Source: Arthrobacter sp. ISL-65 (GTDB lineage: Bacteria; Actinomycetota; Actinomycetes; Actinomycetales; Micrococcaceae). From it: DNA of 64,000 nucleotides. The notes under the pieces are model-generated. The model did not search any database, was not told the origin of the DNA, and saw only the letters and a list, made by a program, of their open reading frames with translations. Of the stretch, positions 38,776-48,065 are shown one piece after another; the stretch's first letter is position 1; every line of letters begins with the position of its first letter. The position numbers and the translations under genes are program-made. Location: positions 1 to 64,000 of the forward strand of contig NZ_JAGGPN010000009.1 in NCBI RefSeq assembly GCF_018613795.1. The letters run 5' to 3'.

Positions 38776-38859
38776 GGGGCCGGCTGGCCCCAGTTTTCAC
38801 GCGTGCTGCTCCTTCGTCGCTTTGACGCACGCTTTCGAAAACCGCGGCCAGCCAGCCCC
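38776..38859. repeat. Compound hairpin element, copy 1 (gcvT-gcvH gap)
   Basis: A foldable 84-bp element with three nested stems: outer arms 38776-38788 and 38847-38859 (13 positions, one mismatch), GTTTTC/GAAAAC (38793-38798, 38837-38842) and GCGTGC/GCACGC (38801-38806, 38827-38832), with a 20-nt loop. The inner 60 bp (38788-38847) are identical to 40871-40930, while the outer arms differ between the copies at three paired positions yet stay paired. Confidence 0.85.
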
Positions 38860-38948
38860 TCGAGGGCAGCTCACCTTCGGTGCCAATCAGGACAGAACAA
38901 CCGCCGGACGAGCGCCCTCGAAAGCCAAAGGTGCTGGGGGAGGGGCCG

Positions 38949-39060
38949 CGAACCGCTGGTTGAGCCTGTCGAAACCCGGCTTACGCCTGGAAGTCGACAG
39001 GCTCGACCATAGAGGCACAGCAAGCTCGATCATTGGGGGTTGAGCTTGCCGAACCCTCGA
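38949..39060. repeat. Cluster of three dispersed repeat units before gcvH
   Basis: Direct unit 38949-38976 (CTGGTTGAGCCTGTCGAAACC core), an inverted unit 38993-39009 (GTCGACAGGCTCGACCA) and a diverged direct unit 39037-39060 (GGGTTGAGCTTGCCGAACCC, itself palindromic at the ends). Spacing and alternate orientation resemble enterobacterial BIME clusters. Confidence 0.8.
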
Positions 39061-39135
39061 GGCCCAGAAGTAGCCAGGACCCCCGGTCACCCGCCTCCCA
39101 ACCCGACCACAGAAGTAACGAGATTAAGGAACACA

Positions 39136-39519
39136 ATGGCAAAAGTTGCCTCTGAACTGCAGTACTCCGACGAACACGAGTGGGTCTCCCGCGAGGACGG
39201 CAATGTGGTGTCCATTGGCATCTCCGCCGTGGCCACTGACGCGCTCGGCGACATTGTTTACGTGGACCTGCCCGAGGTCGGCTCGGCCGTGACTGCAGGG
39301 GAGACCTGCGGCGAGGTGGAGTCCACCAAGTCGGTCTCCGACCTGTACTCCCCGGTGACGGGAGAGGTCACGGAGATCAACCCGACCGTCGTCGAGGACC
39401 CGGCCCTGATCAACAGCGATCCGTACGGCGCCGGCTGGCTGTTCAAGGTGGCCGCAGACTCCGAGGGCCCGCTGCTGTCGGCCGAAGAGTACGCTTCCAA
39501 GAACGGCGGCGAGCTGTGA
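39136..39519 (+). CDS. gcvH: Glycine cleavage system H-protein
   Basis: A 127-residue lipoyl carrier protein that shuttles the aminomethyl group between P-, T- and L-proteins. The lipoylated residue is Lys65 in [18 protein letters not shown] at 39136 with AAGGAAC upstream gives the standard [17 protein letters not shown] start. Its last codon overlaps glyA by 4 bp. Lipoate must be attached by LipB/LplA encoded elsewhere. Confidence 0.96.
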   Translation: MAKVASELQYSDEHEWVSREDGNVVSIGISAVATDALGDIVYVDLPEVGSAVTAGETCGEVESTKSVSDLYSPVTGEVTEINPTVVEDPALINSDPYGAGWLFKVAADSEGPLLSAEEYASKNGGEL

Positions 39520-40841
39520 GCGCCGCTCAGGCCGCAACAGCGGCGTTCGAGCAGGTAGTGTCCCCGAGCCTGAACGCGGACCTCGCGGACCTCGACCCGG
39601 AGATCGCGGCAAAGATCGACGACGAGCTCAGCCGCCAGCGCGGCGGCCTGGAGATGATCGCGTCGGAGAACCACACCGCCGCGGCCGTGATGCAGGCGCA
39701 GGGTTCGGTACTGACCAACAAGTACGCCGAGGGTTACCCGGGCAAGCGCTACTACGGCGGCTGCGAGCACGTGGACGTGATCGAACAGCTCGCGATCGAC
39801 CGGGTCAAGGCCCTGTTCGGTGCAGAGTTCGCGAACGTCCAGCCGCACTCCGGCGCCCAGGCGAACGCCTCGGTGATGCACGCCCTGATCAAGCCGGGCG
39901 ACACCATCATGGGTCTGAACCTGGCCCACGGCGGGCACCTGACCCACGGCATGCGGATCAACTTCTCCGGCCGCCTCTACAACGTGATCCCGTACCAGGT
40001 CCGCGAGGAGGACCACCGGATCGACATGGCCGAGGTGGAGCGCCTGGCCCAGGAGCACAAGCCGCAGCTGATCGTGGCCGGCTGGTCCGCGTACGCCCGG
40101 CAGCTCGACTTCGCCGAGTTCCGCCGGATCGCCGATTCCGTGGGCGCCTACCTGATGGTGGACATGGCGCACTTCGCCGGGCTGGTTGCCGCCGGCCTGC
40201 ACCCGTCCCCGGTCCCGCACGCGCACGTCACGACGTCGACGACGCATAAGACCCTCGCCGGTCCGCGTGGCGGCATCATCCTGAGCAACGACGCCGACGT
40301 CGCCAAGAAGATCAACTCGGCGGTGTTCCCAGGCCAGCAGGGCGGCCCGCTGGAGCACGTGATCGCGGGCAAGGCCGTGGCCTTCAAGATCGCCGCGTCC
40401 GAGGAGTTCAAGGAACGCCAGGAGCGCGTGCTCGCCGGCGCGCGGATCCTGGCCGAGCGCCTGGTCCAGCCCGACGTCACGGCCAAGGGCATCTCCGTGG
40501 TGTCCGGCGGCACCGACGTGCACCTGGTGCTGGTGGACCTGCGCAACTGCGAGCTCGACGGGCAGCAGGCCGAGGACCGCCTCGCCGCGATCGACATCAC
40601 CGTGAACCGCAACGCCGTGCCGTTCGACCCGCGTCCGCCGATGGTCACCTCAGGGCTGCGCATCGGTACCCCGGCGCTGGCCACCCGCGGCTTCGGCGAA
40701 GCAGCGTTCGCCGAGGTGGCGGACATCATCGCCGAGGCCCTGACAGCCGACGCCGGCGCGGACCTGTCAGGCCTCCGCAACCGCGTGGAGGCACTAGCCG
40801 CCGCGCACCCGCTCTACCCGTCAGTCGCCCCGCTCAGCTGA
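39516..40841 (+). CDS. glyA: Serine hydroxymethyltransferase
   Basis: A 441-residue PLP enzyme interconverting serine and glycine with tetrahydrofolate. PLP-Lys245 is in [35 protein letters not shown] and [16 protein letters not shown] are family signatures. GTG start overlaps the gcvH stop codon (TGA), indicating coupled translation. In this operon it uses the methylene-THF made by GcvPTH to turn a second glycine into serine. The residue run before MASENH (1-35) is slightly extended. Confidence 0.96.
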   Translation: MSAAQAATAAFEQVVSPSLNADLADLDPEIAAKIDDELSRQRGGLEMIASENHTAAAVMQAQGSVLTNKYAEGYPGKRYYGGCEHVDVIEQLAIDRVKALFGAEFANVQPHSGAQANASVMHALIKPGDTIMGLNLAHGGHLTHGMRINFSGRLYNVIPYQVREEDHRIDMAEVERLAQEHKPQLIVAGWSAYARQLDFAEFRRIADSVGAYLMVDMAHFAGLVAAGLHPSPVPHAHVTTSTTHKTLAGPRGGIILSNDADVAKKINSAVFPGQQGGPLEHVIAGKAVAFKIAASEEFKERQERVLAGARILAERLVQPDVTAKGISVVSGGTDVHLVLVDLRNCELDGQQAEDRLAAIDITVNRNAVPFDPRPPMVTSGLRIGTPALATRGFGEAAFAEVADIIAEALTADAGADLSGLRNRVEALAAAHPLYPSVAPLS

Positions 40842-40858
40842 TTCCTCCGGCTGGCTCC

Positions 40859-40942
40859 GGGGCCGACAAGCCCCAGTTTTCACGCGTGCTGCTCCTTCGT
40901 CGCTTTGACGCACGCTTTCGAAAACCGCGGCTTGTCGGCCCC
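40859..40942. repeat. Compound hairpin element, copy 2 (glyA-sdaA gap)
   Basis: Same three-stem architecture as 38776-38859. Outer arms GGGGCCGACAAGC (40859-40871) and GCTTGTCGGCCCC (40930-40942) pair perfectly. The 60-bp core (40871-40930) is identical to copy 1. It begins 18 bp after the glyA stop codon, in the same operon as copy 1. Confidence 0.88.
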
Positions 40943-40984
40943 TCGGAGGGGGCCGGGCATCCGGCAGCATGCTCCCCGCCGTCC

Positions 40985-41017
40985 CCCTAGCCTCGCAAGC
41001 TCGGCCAGGGAACCCGG
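40985..41017. repeat. 33-bp dispersed repeat in the glyA-sdaA gap
   Basis: Matches 30212-30244 (inside the aguB 3' end) at 31 of 33 positions, same orientation; shared core AGCTCGGCCAGGGAACCCGG. Non-coding here. Confidence 0.75.
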
Positions 41018-41132
41018 ACGGCGTGGGCCCCTCGGGAGCGTCACGTCCGCGCAGCGGGCGTCTTCGCGACCGAGCATGCAGAGGATGGCCGGCTTCCTCC
41101 GCCACTGACCTCATGTCTAGTTAGGATTGATT

Positions 41133-42545
41133 ATGGCCGTTGGAGTCTTTGATCTCTTTTCCATCGGGATCGGGCCCTCGAGTTCGCACACCGTGGGGCC
41201 GATGCGTGCCGCTGCCGTCTTTGCCGGGGAGCTCAAATCCTCCGGGAAGCTGGAGGGCGTGGCGTCGCTGCGGGTGGACCTGTACGGCTCGCTCGCCGCA
41301 ACCGGGCACGGGCACGGCACCATGACGGCGATCCTGCTGGGCCTGGAGGGGTACCACCCTGAGCTGATCCTTCCCGATGAGGTCGAGGACCGGCTGGCGG
41401 CTATCGCCGAGTCCGGGACACTGCGGCTGGCCGGGGCCGTTCCGTTGCCGTACGGGGTCAAAGACATGGTTCTGCGGCCACTAACGATCCTGCCGCGGCA
41501 CACCAACGGCATGACCTTCACCGTCTCGGACGCCGAGGGCGAAATCCTGCACAGGGCAACGTTCTTCTCCGTCGGCGGCGGGTTCATCGTCCGCGAGGGC
41601 GAGGAGGATGCGGCCCTGAAGGAGCTCGCCGAGTCCAAGAAGGAGCTGCCGCTGCCATTCCGCACCGCCGCGGAACTGCTGGGCCGCTGCCAGTCCAAGG
41701 GGCTGTCCATCGGCGACATCATGTTCGTCAACGAGCGCGCCTCCCGGTCCGAGGAGGAGATCCGCGAAGGTTTGCTGCACATCTACTCCGTGATGGAGAG
41801 CTGCGTGGAAACCAGCCTCAAACGCGAGGGGCTGCTGCCCGGCGGACTGAAGGTCCGCCGTCGTGCCCCCGACTGGCACGAGCGGCTCCTGAAGGAAAGC
41901 CGGGACCACGATCCAGGCTACCGGGACCCCAAATACTGGCAGGAATGGGTGAACCTGATCGCCCTGGCCGTCAACGAGGAGAACGCCTCCGGCGGGCGCG
42001 TGGTCACCGCGCCGACGAACGGCGCCGCCGGCATCATCCCTGCCGTGCTTTACTACGCCCTGCATTTCGCTCCGGGCATGGACCAGGCGACCCAGGAAGA
42101 CCGCGACGACGTGGTGGTGAAGTTCCTGCTGACCGCCGGTGCCATCGGAGTGCTGTATAAGGAACAGGCGTCCATCTCCGGCGCCGAGGTGGGCTGTCAG
42201 GGCGAGGTGGGATCGGCGTCGTCGATGGCCGCCGCCGGGCTCGCGGAAGTCATGGGCGGCACGCCCGCGCAGGTGGAGAACGCCGCCGAAATCGCCATGG
42301 AACACAACCTTGGGCTCACGTGCGATCCGATCGGCGGCCTGGTTCAGGTGCCGTGCATCGAACGCAACGCGATCGCCGCCGCGAAGGCCATCAACGCGGC
42401 CAAGATGGCCCTCTGGGGCGACGGCTCGCACCGGGTCTCGCTCGACGAGGTCATCATTACCATGCGCGAGACCGGCAAGGACATGAGCTCGAAGTACAAG
42501 GAAACCGCGATGGGTGGGCTGGCGGTCAACGTCGTCGAGTGCTGA
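41133..42545 (+). CDS. sdaA: L-serine ammonia-lyase (iron-sulfur), single chain
   Basis: A 470-residue enzyme deaminating L-serine to pyruvate and ammonia. Both domains are in one chain: the beta domain ([22 protein letters not shown], about 5-160) and the alpha domain (about 190-470), whose Cys residues in [12 protein letters not shown] and [18 protein letters not shown] hold an oxygen-sensitive [4Fe-4S] cluster. ATG at 41133 with AGGATT upstream. As the last gene of the riboswitch-controlled run it lets glycine carbon reach pyruvate. Confidence 0.95.
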   Translation: MAVGVFDLFSIGIGPSSSHTVGPMRAAAVFAGELKSSGKLEGVASLRVDLYGSLAATGHGHGTMTAILLGLEGYHPELILPDEVEDRLAAIAESGTLRLAGAVPLPYGVKDMVLRPLTILPRHTNGMTFTVSDAEGEILHRATFFSVGGGFIVREGEEDAALKELAESKKELPLPFRTAAELLGRCQSKGLSIGDIMFVNERASRSEEEIREGLLHIYSVMESCVETSLKREGLLPGGLKVRRRAPDWHERLLKESRDHDPGYRDPKYWQEWVNLIALAVNEENASGGRVVTAPTNGAAGIIPAVLYYALHFAPGMDQATQEDRDDVVVKFLLTAGAIGVLYKEQASISGAEVGCQGEVGSASSMAAAGLAEVMGGTPAQVENAAEIAMEHNLGLTCDPIGGLVQVPCIERNAIAAAKAINAAKMALWGDGSHRVSLDEVIITMRETGKDMSSKYKETAMGGLAVNVVEC

Positions 42546-42560
42546 CCCCCGGCCGGCGGC

Positions 42561-43115
42561 TCAGTTGTTGGCGGCCGCCCAGAGGTTCAGGCTCGACGCG
42601 AAGACGACCCACGAGAGGTAGGGCAGCATGAGCAGGCCAGCGGCGCGGCGGATCGGCCCAAACAGGAGCACGGTGGCTGCGACAGCCAGTGCCAGCGCAA
42701 TGATGATGCCCAGGGCCAGCCAGAGCGCGGCCGAACCCCACATCGGGTACATCCCGAAGAACGCGGGCGTCCACGCCAGGTTCAGAGCAAGCTGCACGCC
42801 GTAGACGGTGAGCGCCGCCCCGCGCTCCGGGCTGCGGCTCCGCCACACGAGCCAGGCCGCCACTGCCATAGCCGCGTACAGTACCGTCCAGACCGGCCCG
42901 AACACCCAGTTGGGCGGGGACCACGGCGCCTTGTCCGCCGTCGCGTACCAGCCGGTGACGTTGCTGATGGTTGCCTGCGAACCCAGCCAGGCCACCAGGG
43001 CGCTGGCCGCCAGGAAACCCAGGAGTGCGGCAAGTTCGACGGCGGTGCGCTGTGGCTCGGGCTGCGCCCCGTCACCGCTGGTGTTGGCGTCTCTCCCGGA
43101 TCCCGCGACCGGCAT
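42561..43115 (-). CDS. TspO/MBR family membrane protein
   Basis: A 184-residue, five-helix membrane protein related to the mitochondrial benzodiazepine receptor and bacterial TspO, which bind porphyrins or other tetrapyrroles. WSPPNWVFGPVWTVLYAAMAVAAWLVW is the characteristic helix 2 region and LNLAWTPAFF helix 3. ATG at 43115 is chosen for an AGGGA ribosome site; the ATG at 43133 is an alternative. A much longer frame in this phase (to 44522) is antisense to the FemAB-like gene and not real. Confidence 0.88.
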   Translation of the reverse strand: MPVAGSGRDANTSGDGAQPEPQRTAVELAALLGFLAASALVAWLGSQATISNVTGWYATADKAPWSPPNWVFGPVWTVLYAAMAVAAWLVWRSRSPERGAALTVYGVQLALNLAWTPAFFGMYPMWGSAALWLALGIIIALALAVAATVLLFGPIRRAAGLLMLPYLSWVVFASSLNLWAAANN

Positions 43116-43238
43116 GCGGTCCCTGCTTCTCATTTCATTACAGTTGCCAAGGCCGCAGCCAGAGTCAAGGCAGTCATCAGGCCGGACGGATAGACTTGAG
43201 GCTGCTTCTCCGGCACCTGCACGAAACGTAAGCGAAGA

Positions 43239-44327
43239 TTGGATACGGCACACTTGCGAGAATTCACTGCCCGCTTTGCCACCTCCGAAGAGGTCGCAAA
43301 CTGGGACTCCCACGTCACCGCGAATCCGAACGGCGGAAACCTGCTGCAGTCGGAAGCCTTCGCCGAGGTCAAGCAGCACTTCGGCTGGAAGACCCTGCAC
43401 CTCGTTTACGAAACAGCCGACTACACGAGCTACAACCTGGTGCTGGAAAAGAGCTTCCCGCTGCTCGGCAAGCTCTGGTACCTCATCAAGGGACCGGACG
43501 TGGCCGGCGTCGAGGACATCCCCGGCATTGCCGCGGCAAACGCAGAGTTGGTCAAGCGCGCACGGCTGGGCGTCTTCGCCATCAAGATCGAGCCGGACAT
43601 CGTCCTCAGCGACGCCGCCCGCGGGGTCATCGAGGGGGCGGGGCTGGTCAAGACGCACAATCTGCAGCCCAACGACTCCACGGCCCTGCTGGATATTTCC
43701 CCCGAGGAGAACCAACTGCTCCGCAACCTCCACTCGCGGGGACGGAACGCCGTCCGCCGCGCCATCCGCGAGGGCGTCGAGGTGCACAACGTGCAGCCCA
43801 GCGAGGAAAACTTCAAGGCCATGTACGGCCTGATGACCGACACGGTCCAGGCGAAGTCGCAGGTCCGCGTCCGCGAATACGACTACTACCGCCAGTTCTG
43901 GACGAACTTCATCAAGCGCGGCCAGGGCAGGCTCATGTTTGTGTACGAAAACGGGGTTCCCTCGGTGGGCGCCTTCGTGATCAACTACGGCCGCAAGGGC
44001 ACGTACAAGGACGGCGGGTCCCTGCAGAAGCGTAACCAGTACGGCGATTCGCACCTGGTGCAGTGGACCGCGATCAACCAGCTCAAGGAGCTGGGCTGCA
44101 CCGAATACGACTTCTGCGGAACGCCGCCGAGCGACAAGCTCAAGGACACGTCGAATCCCTTCCACGGGCTGGGGCTGTTCAAGACGAGCTTCAGCAAGAC
44201 GGTCACGGATTTTGTTGGCTGCTACGACCAGGTCATCAGCCCGCTGAAGTACAAGGCATGGATGGCAGCGGGTGAACGGGTGGCCCGGCAGCTGTACACC
44301 CGCCGTACCGGGCAGCAGTTCTACTGA
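43239..44327 (+). CDS. FemABX-family aminoacyltransferase
   Basis: A 362-residue GNAT-fold protein of the Fem family, which adds amino acids from aminoacyl-tRNA to lipid II to build peptidoglycan cross-bridges. HSRGRNAVRRAIREGVEV, YRQFWTNFIKRGQGRLMFVYENG and a KDGGSLQKRNQYGDSHLVQW block match FemAB-like actinobacterial proteins. TTG at 43239 is the likely start; a TTG at 43254 is possible. The amino acid added is not determinable. Membrane-peripheral, cytosolic. 37 bp upstream of thrE. Confidence 0.88.
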   Translation: MDTAHLREFTARFATSEEVANWDSHVTANPNGGNLLQSEAFAEVKQHFGWKTLHLVYETADYTSYNLVLEKSFPLLGKLWYLIKGPDVAGVEDIPGIAAANAELVKRARLGVFAIKIEPDIVLSDAARGVIEGAGLVKTHNLQPNDSTALLDISPEENQLLRNLHSRGRNAVRRAIREGVEVHNVQPSEENFKAMYGLMTDTVQAKSQVRVREYDYYRQFWTNFIKRGQGRLMFVYENGVPSVGAFVINYGRKGTYKDGGSLQKRNQYGDSHLVQWTAINQLKELGCTEYDFCGTPPSDKLKDTSNPFHGLGLFKTSFSKTVTDFVGCYDQVISPLKYKAWMAAGERVARQLYTRRTGQQFY

Positions 44328-44364
44328 GCTATTGAGCTGAGCCAACGAACAGAGGGGAGCCCTG

Positions 44365-45861
44365 ATGACCAAACAACCCCGCGGCGCCAACCGGCCGCCC
44401 ACGGACGGGCTGCCCAAGACGGAGCCGCTCACCGCCTCGCAGCTGCACCAGAACGCGGCGGCCAAGCGCATGCTGCGCCGACTGGTGCAGGGGGAAAGTC
44501 CGCCGACGGCGCCACTGAGCATCGTGGACCGGCTCGCCGGGAGCCCCTACGCCAATCCCATGATCCAGGTAAGCGGGATCGATGAGTCCGCGCGCAAGAC
44601 GATGGACTTTGCGCTGCATCTTGCCGAGTCCATGTTCCGGTACGGTGCCGGCGCCCTCGAGGTCGAAACAAGCATCATTGCCGTGACGGCTGCGCTGGGG
44701 CTGAAAAACATCGAGGTGGATATCACCAACCAGTCCGTGGGCATCAATTACGCAGCCAAGGACCAGACGCCCATCACCCTCCTGCGGGTGGTCCGTTCCT
44801 GGACGAACAATTATGCGGGGCTTGCCCAGGTCCACCAGCTGGTCACCGATATCGTGGCCGGAGGCGTCGGCAGGGACGAGGCCGTCCGCCGGCTCGACGA
44901 GATCGTCCGGCGCCCCAAGCCGTTCCCGCGCTGGATGGTGACGGTGGCGTTCGCGGTGTTCGCAGCCGTGTTTGTCGCCGTCATAGGCGGCGGTCCCGGC
45001 GCCTCGGCCGTCGCGTTCGCCTCCAACCTGCTCATCAGCCTGGTGGCCAGGAAGCTGGGCCGTTGGCGGACGCCTGACTTCTTCATCACGGCGGCCTGTT
45101 CCTTTGTGGTGACGGTCATCGCGCTGCTGATGTGGAGGTTCGGCAGTCCGGTGGGGATCCGGCTGGCGCCCGCCATTGTGGTGGTGGGCGGCATCCTGCT
45201 GCTGCTTCCCACCGGGCGGCTCGTGTCCTCGGTCCAGGATGCCATCAACGGCTTCCCAGTGACGGCGGCCGGGAGGTTCCTGTCCACCCTGCTGACGTTT
45301 GGCGCGGTGGTGGCCGGGATCGCCGTCGCGTTCGTGGTGGGGGACAGGATCGGCATGGAGCCGATCAGCGTCACGGAAACCTTCCCGCCCGCGTACCCGC
45401 TGTGGGCGCAGGTGATCCTGGTTGCCGTCGCGGTCGTGGCGATCGGCATTACGGAACAGACGGACTGGAAGCTGCTGCTTCCGACGGCGGCAGTGGGCGT
45501 GGTGGGGCACCTGGCCCTCATCGGCGGCGAGGCGCTCGGCATTGGCCCGCGGTTCTCGCCGGCGCTGGCCGCCGTCGTGATCGGCCTGCTGGCCCGCGTG
45601 GTGGCGCTGAAGATGGGCGCCCCGCAGCTGGTGGTCGCCGTGCCTGCCGGCCTGATTCTCCTGCCCGGCCTCACCATTTTCCGGTCGATGTATGTCCTGA
45701 CCATCGAGGAATCCGAGATACTGCTCGGGGCCGGCGGGATGCTCAGCGCCGGGGCGATCGTCTTCGGCGTGGCCGGCGGCATTGTGCTTGGCGACACGCT
45801 GGCCCGGCCGCTCACCCGCAGCCTCGCCAGCAACGAGCGGCGGCGGTCCCGCCGCCGCTAG
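44365..45861 (+). CDS. Threonine/serine exporter, ThrE family
   Basis: A 498-residue membrane protein. The N-terminal half (about 70-290) is the ThrE-1 domain, with a soluble part containing FALHLAESMFRYGAGALEVETS and helices from about 188; the C-terminal half (about 330-490) is the ThrE-2 domain of membrane helices ending in a polyarginine tail RRRSRRR. ThrE exports L-threonine and L-serine by proton antiport, preventing toxic accumulation. GGGGAG precedes the ATG. Possible operon with the FemAB-like gene. Confidence 0.9.
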   Translation: MTKQPRGANRPPTDGLPKTEPLTASQLHQNAAAKRMLRRLVQGESPPTAPLSIVDRLAGSPYANPMIQVSGIDESARKTMDFALHLAESMFRYGAGALEVETSIIAVTAALGLKNIEVDITNQSVGINYAAKDQTPITLLRVVRSWTNNYAGLAQVHQLVTDIVAGGVGRDEAVRRLDEIVRRPKPFPRWMVTVAFAVFAAVFVAVIGGGPGASAVAFASNLLISLVARKLGRWRTPDFFITAACSFVVTVIALLMWRFGSPVGIRLAPAIVVVGGILLLLPTGRLVSSVQDAINGFPVTAAGRFLSTLLTFGAVVAGIAVAFVVGDRIGMEPISVTETFPPAYPLWAQVILVAVAVVAIGITEQTDWKLLLPTAAVGVVGHLALIGGEALGIGPRFSPALAAVVIGLLARVVALKMGAPQLVVAVPAGLILLPGLTIFRSMYVLTIEESEILLGAGGMLSAGAIVFGVAGGIVLGDTLARPLTRSLASNERRRSRRR

Positions 45862-45868
45862 GGGCCGG

Positions 45869-46708
45869 CTAGATCTTTCCGATCGGGAGCTTCTTCTCGG
45901 CCTGGAAGTCGTCCTCGACCCGTCCCCTGGCCCAGTAGCCGGACAGTGAGACCTGGCTGCGGTCCAGGCCGCGCTCGCGGAACAGCACCTCCCGCAGGCC
46001 CTTCATGTAGCCGCGCTCGCCGTGCGCAAAAACGTTCACCCGGCCGTCGGGCCAGGCGGCGTTGCGCACGGCCTCCACCAGCCGGTCACCCTCGCCGGCG
46101 GGAACGCCGCCGCGCTGCAGCCAGACCAGCTCAAGCCCGGCCGGGGAGGCAATCTCCTGGACGTCCGCGTCCGAACCGACTTCGAGAAAGGCCAGGCCCC
46201 TGGCATGCGCCGGCAGGGACTCGATGACTGCGGCCACGGCCGGCAGTGCGGCCTCGTCAGCCGCCAGCAGGTACCAGTCCGCCGCCGGATCGGGGTTGTA
46301 GCCGCCTCCGGGGCCCGTGAAGATGAGGCTGTCGCCCGGTTCGGCCGCGTCAGCCCAGGGGCCGGCCAGGCCTTCGTCACCGTGGACGACGAAATCAATG
46401 GCCAGTTCGCCGGCTGCCACATCCACCCAGCGGACCGTGTAGGTCCGGGTGTGCGGCCACAGCTCCCGGGGCATCGTTTCCCGGACGGCCCAGAGGTCCA
46501 GGGGCTGGGGGTAGTCCACCCCGGGCTGCGGAAAGACGATCTTGACGTACCGGTCCACGAAGTCGTTGTTCACGTAATCAGCGAACCCCGGGCCGCCGGC
46601 GACGATCCGCACCATGTGCGCGGAAAGCTGCTCCCGCCTTAGGACAGTCAGGGTGACCTGCGGGCGGGATTTTTTCGTGGCGCTGGTGGTGGCCGGAAGG
46701 GAAGTCAT
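45869..46708 (-). CDS. NADPH-dependent ferric siderophore reductase (SIP family)
   Basis: A 279-residue flavin/NADPH oxidoreductase of the siderophore-interacting protein family, releasing iron from imported ferric siderophores. FAD-binding segment RTYTVRWVD, HGDEGLAGPWADAA and nucleotide-binding DWYLLAADEAALPAV and YMKGLREVL are family motifs. A DtxR/IdeR box sits directly before the start codon, so it should be derepressed when iron is low. It ends close to thrE, on the opposite strand. Confidence 0.92.
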   Translation of the reverse strand: MTSLPATTSATKKSRPQVTLTVLRREQLSAHMVRIVAGGPGFADYVNNDFVDRYVKIVFPQPGVDYPQPLDLWAVRETMPRELWPHTRTYTVRWVDVAAGELAIDFVVHGDEGLAGPWADAAEPGDSLIFTGPGGGYNPDPAADWYLLAADEAALPAVAAVIESLPAHARGLAFLEVGSDADVQEIASPAGLELVWLQRGGVPAGEGDRLVEAVRNAAWPDGRVNVFAHGERGYMKGLREVLFRERGLDRSQVSLSGYWARGRVEDDFQAEKKLPIGKI

Positions 46709-46710
46709 GC

Positions 46711-46729
46711 AGGTAAGCCTAGCCTAAGC
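46711..46729 (-). promoter_or_regulatory. IdeR/DtxR iron box
   Basis: On the minus strand this reads GCTTAGGCTAGGCTTACCT, close to the consensus palindrome TTAGGTTAGCCTAACCTAA with a few substitutions. It is 2 bp upstream of the siderophore reductase ATG and overlaps the TAG stop codon of ung (46719-46721). TAGGCT inside it could be the -10 box, implying a nearly leaderless transcript. Confidence 0.85.
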
Positions 46730-47513
46730 TCCTTGGCGGGACGGCCGGGAGTTCCCAGTCCACAGGCCAGCCGCCCTGCTCCGTCAGGAGGGCGTTGGCG
46801 CGGCTGAACGGCCGCGAGCCGAAGAACCCGCGCGAGGCGGACAGCGGGCTGGGGTGGGCGCTGGCCACCACGGGGGTGCTGCCCAAGAGAGGGCGGACGC
46901 TCTCGGCGTCCTTGCCCCAAAGCACGGCCACGAGCGGCGCGGTGGTTCCCTCCGCTGTCCGGCGTCCGACGACGGCGGTCACTGCCGCCGTCGTGATCGT
47001 TTCCCATCCCTTGCCGCGGTGGGACCCGGCAGCGCCCTCACGCACGCTGAGCACCCGGTTCAGCAGCAGTACGCCCTGGTCCGCCCAGGCGCCGAGGTCA
47101 CCGTGGACCCGCGGCGGCAAGCTTAGATCCGCTGCAAGCTCCTTGTAGATGTTGGCCAGGCTGCGCGGGATGGGCCGGGTGCCGGCGTCCACGGAAAACG
47201 CGAGCCCCACAGCGTGTCCGGGGGTGGGGTAGGGATCCTGGCCCACGATCAGGACCCGCACCCCGTTCAGCGGTTGCCGGAACGCCCGGAGGACGTTCGA
47301 CGCCGACGGCAGCACCTGCTGCCCGGCCGCCTTCTCGGCCGCGAGGAAAGTCAGCACGGACCTCAACTCGGCCTCCACTCCCGCCAGGGCGTCGGCCCAG
47401 TCGGGTGCCATCAGCTCGCCGAACGGGAGCCTGGCAAGGTCCGCAAAGTCCGGGCCGCCCGCTGCTGCAGGTTCGAGGTCGAAGAGCGGTTCAGGTTCCG
47501 TCACGGTGTCCAT
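46719..47513 (-). CDS. ung: Uracil-DNA glycosylase, family 1
   Basis: A 264-residue base-excision repair enzyme removing uracil from DNA. The water-activating loop [17 protein letters not shown] at 91-107 carries catalytic Asp93, and [17 protein letters not shown] near the C-terminus holds the catalytic His and DNA-intercalation loop. Standard length with an N-terminal 30-residue extension. ATG at 47513 is preferred over the longer frame upstream. Its 3' end overlaps the iron box of the next gene. Confidence 0.95.
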   Translation of the reverse strand: MDTVTEPEPLFDLEPAAAGGPDFADLARLPFGELMAPDWADALAGVEAELRSVLTFLAAEKAAGQQVLPSASNVLRAFRQPLNGVRVLIVGQDPYPTPGHAVGLAFSVDAGTRPIPRSLANIYKELAADLSLPPRVHGDLGAWADQGVLLLNRVLSVREGAAGSHRGKGWETITTAAVTAVVGRRTAEGTTAPLVAVLWGKDAESVRPLLGSTPVVASAHPSPLSASRGFFGSRPFSRANALLTEQGGWPVDWELPAVPPRSLG

Positions 47514-47653
47514 TCTCCCGCACTGCTGTCCGAAGCCCGCTGCCCCTGTCCGTGAAACGAGCCGCCGGTGCCGCCGCGCCGCAAATGACAAGGCTGTTAT
47601 TCCTCCGTAACATAGGGGAGGTACTTTGACCGGATTCAGCTAAGGAGAGCGCA

Positions 47654-48016
47654 GTGGCCGAGCCGTTGCAGGACCATCTCGCGGAGCCGGATTCAGGGCA
47701 GGATTCAGCGCTGGAGCGCGGGCTGCGGAGCGGCTCGCTGCTGGACGACTTCAAGCTCAAGGACTCGCCACTGAGCGGGCGGGAGCAGCAGATCCTCGCC
47801 CTGGAACGGCAGTGGTGGAAGTACGCCGGCGCCAAGGAACAGGTCATCCGGGAGCTCTTTGACCTGTCCGCGACGCACTACTACCAGATCCTCAACGCAC
47901 TGATTGATACAGAGCACGCGCTGGCCCACGACCCCATGCTCGTGAAGAGATTGCGTAGACTACGTACGTCACGTCAGCGGGCCCGCACTGCACGCCGCCT
48001 TGGATCTGACGCGTAA
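47654..48016 (+). CDS. DUF3263 domain protein
   Basis: A 120-residue protein of the actinobacterial DUF3263 family. The conserved core is LSGREQQILALERQWWKYAGAKEQVIRELFDLSATHYYQILNALID, a helix-turn-helix-like pattern (about 40-85), followed by an Arg-rich tail (RRLRTSRQRARTARRL). It may bind DNA; no target is known. GTG at 47654 with AAGGAGAG upstream. Next gene follows 49 bp on, as is usual for this pair. Confidence 0.92.
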   Translation: MAEPLQDHLAEPDSGQDSALERGLRSGSLLDDFKLKDSPLSGREQQILALERQWWKYAGAKEQVIRELFDLSATHYYQILNALIDTEHALAHDPMLVKRLRRLRTSRQRARTARRLGSDA

Positions 48017-48065
48017 CTGCTAGTGCCGGACTGCCGGCGAAAACCAACAAGGACGCCTCTTCACC

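Noticed and set aside
42561..44522. 653-residue minus-strand frame including TspO
   Set aside because: Everything beyond the TspO start is antisense to the FemAB-like gene; the TspO domain alone has family length.
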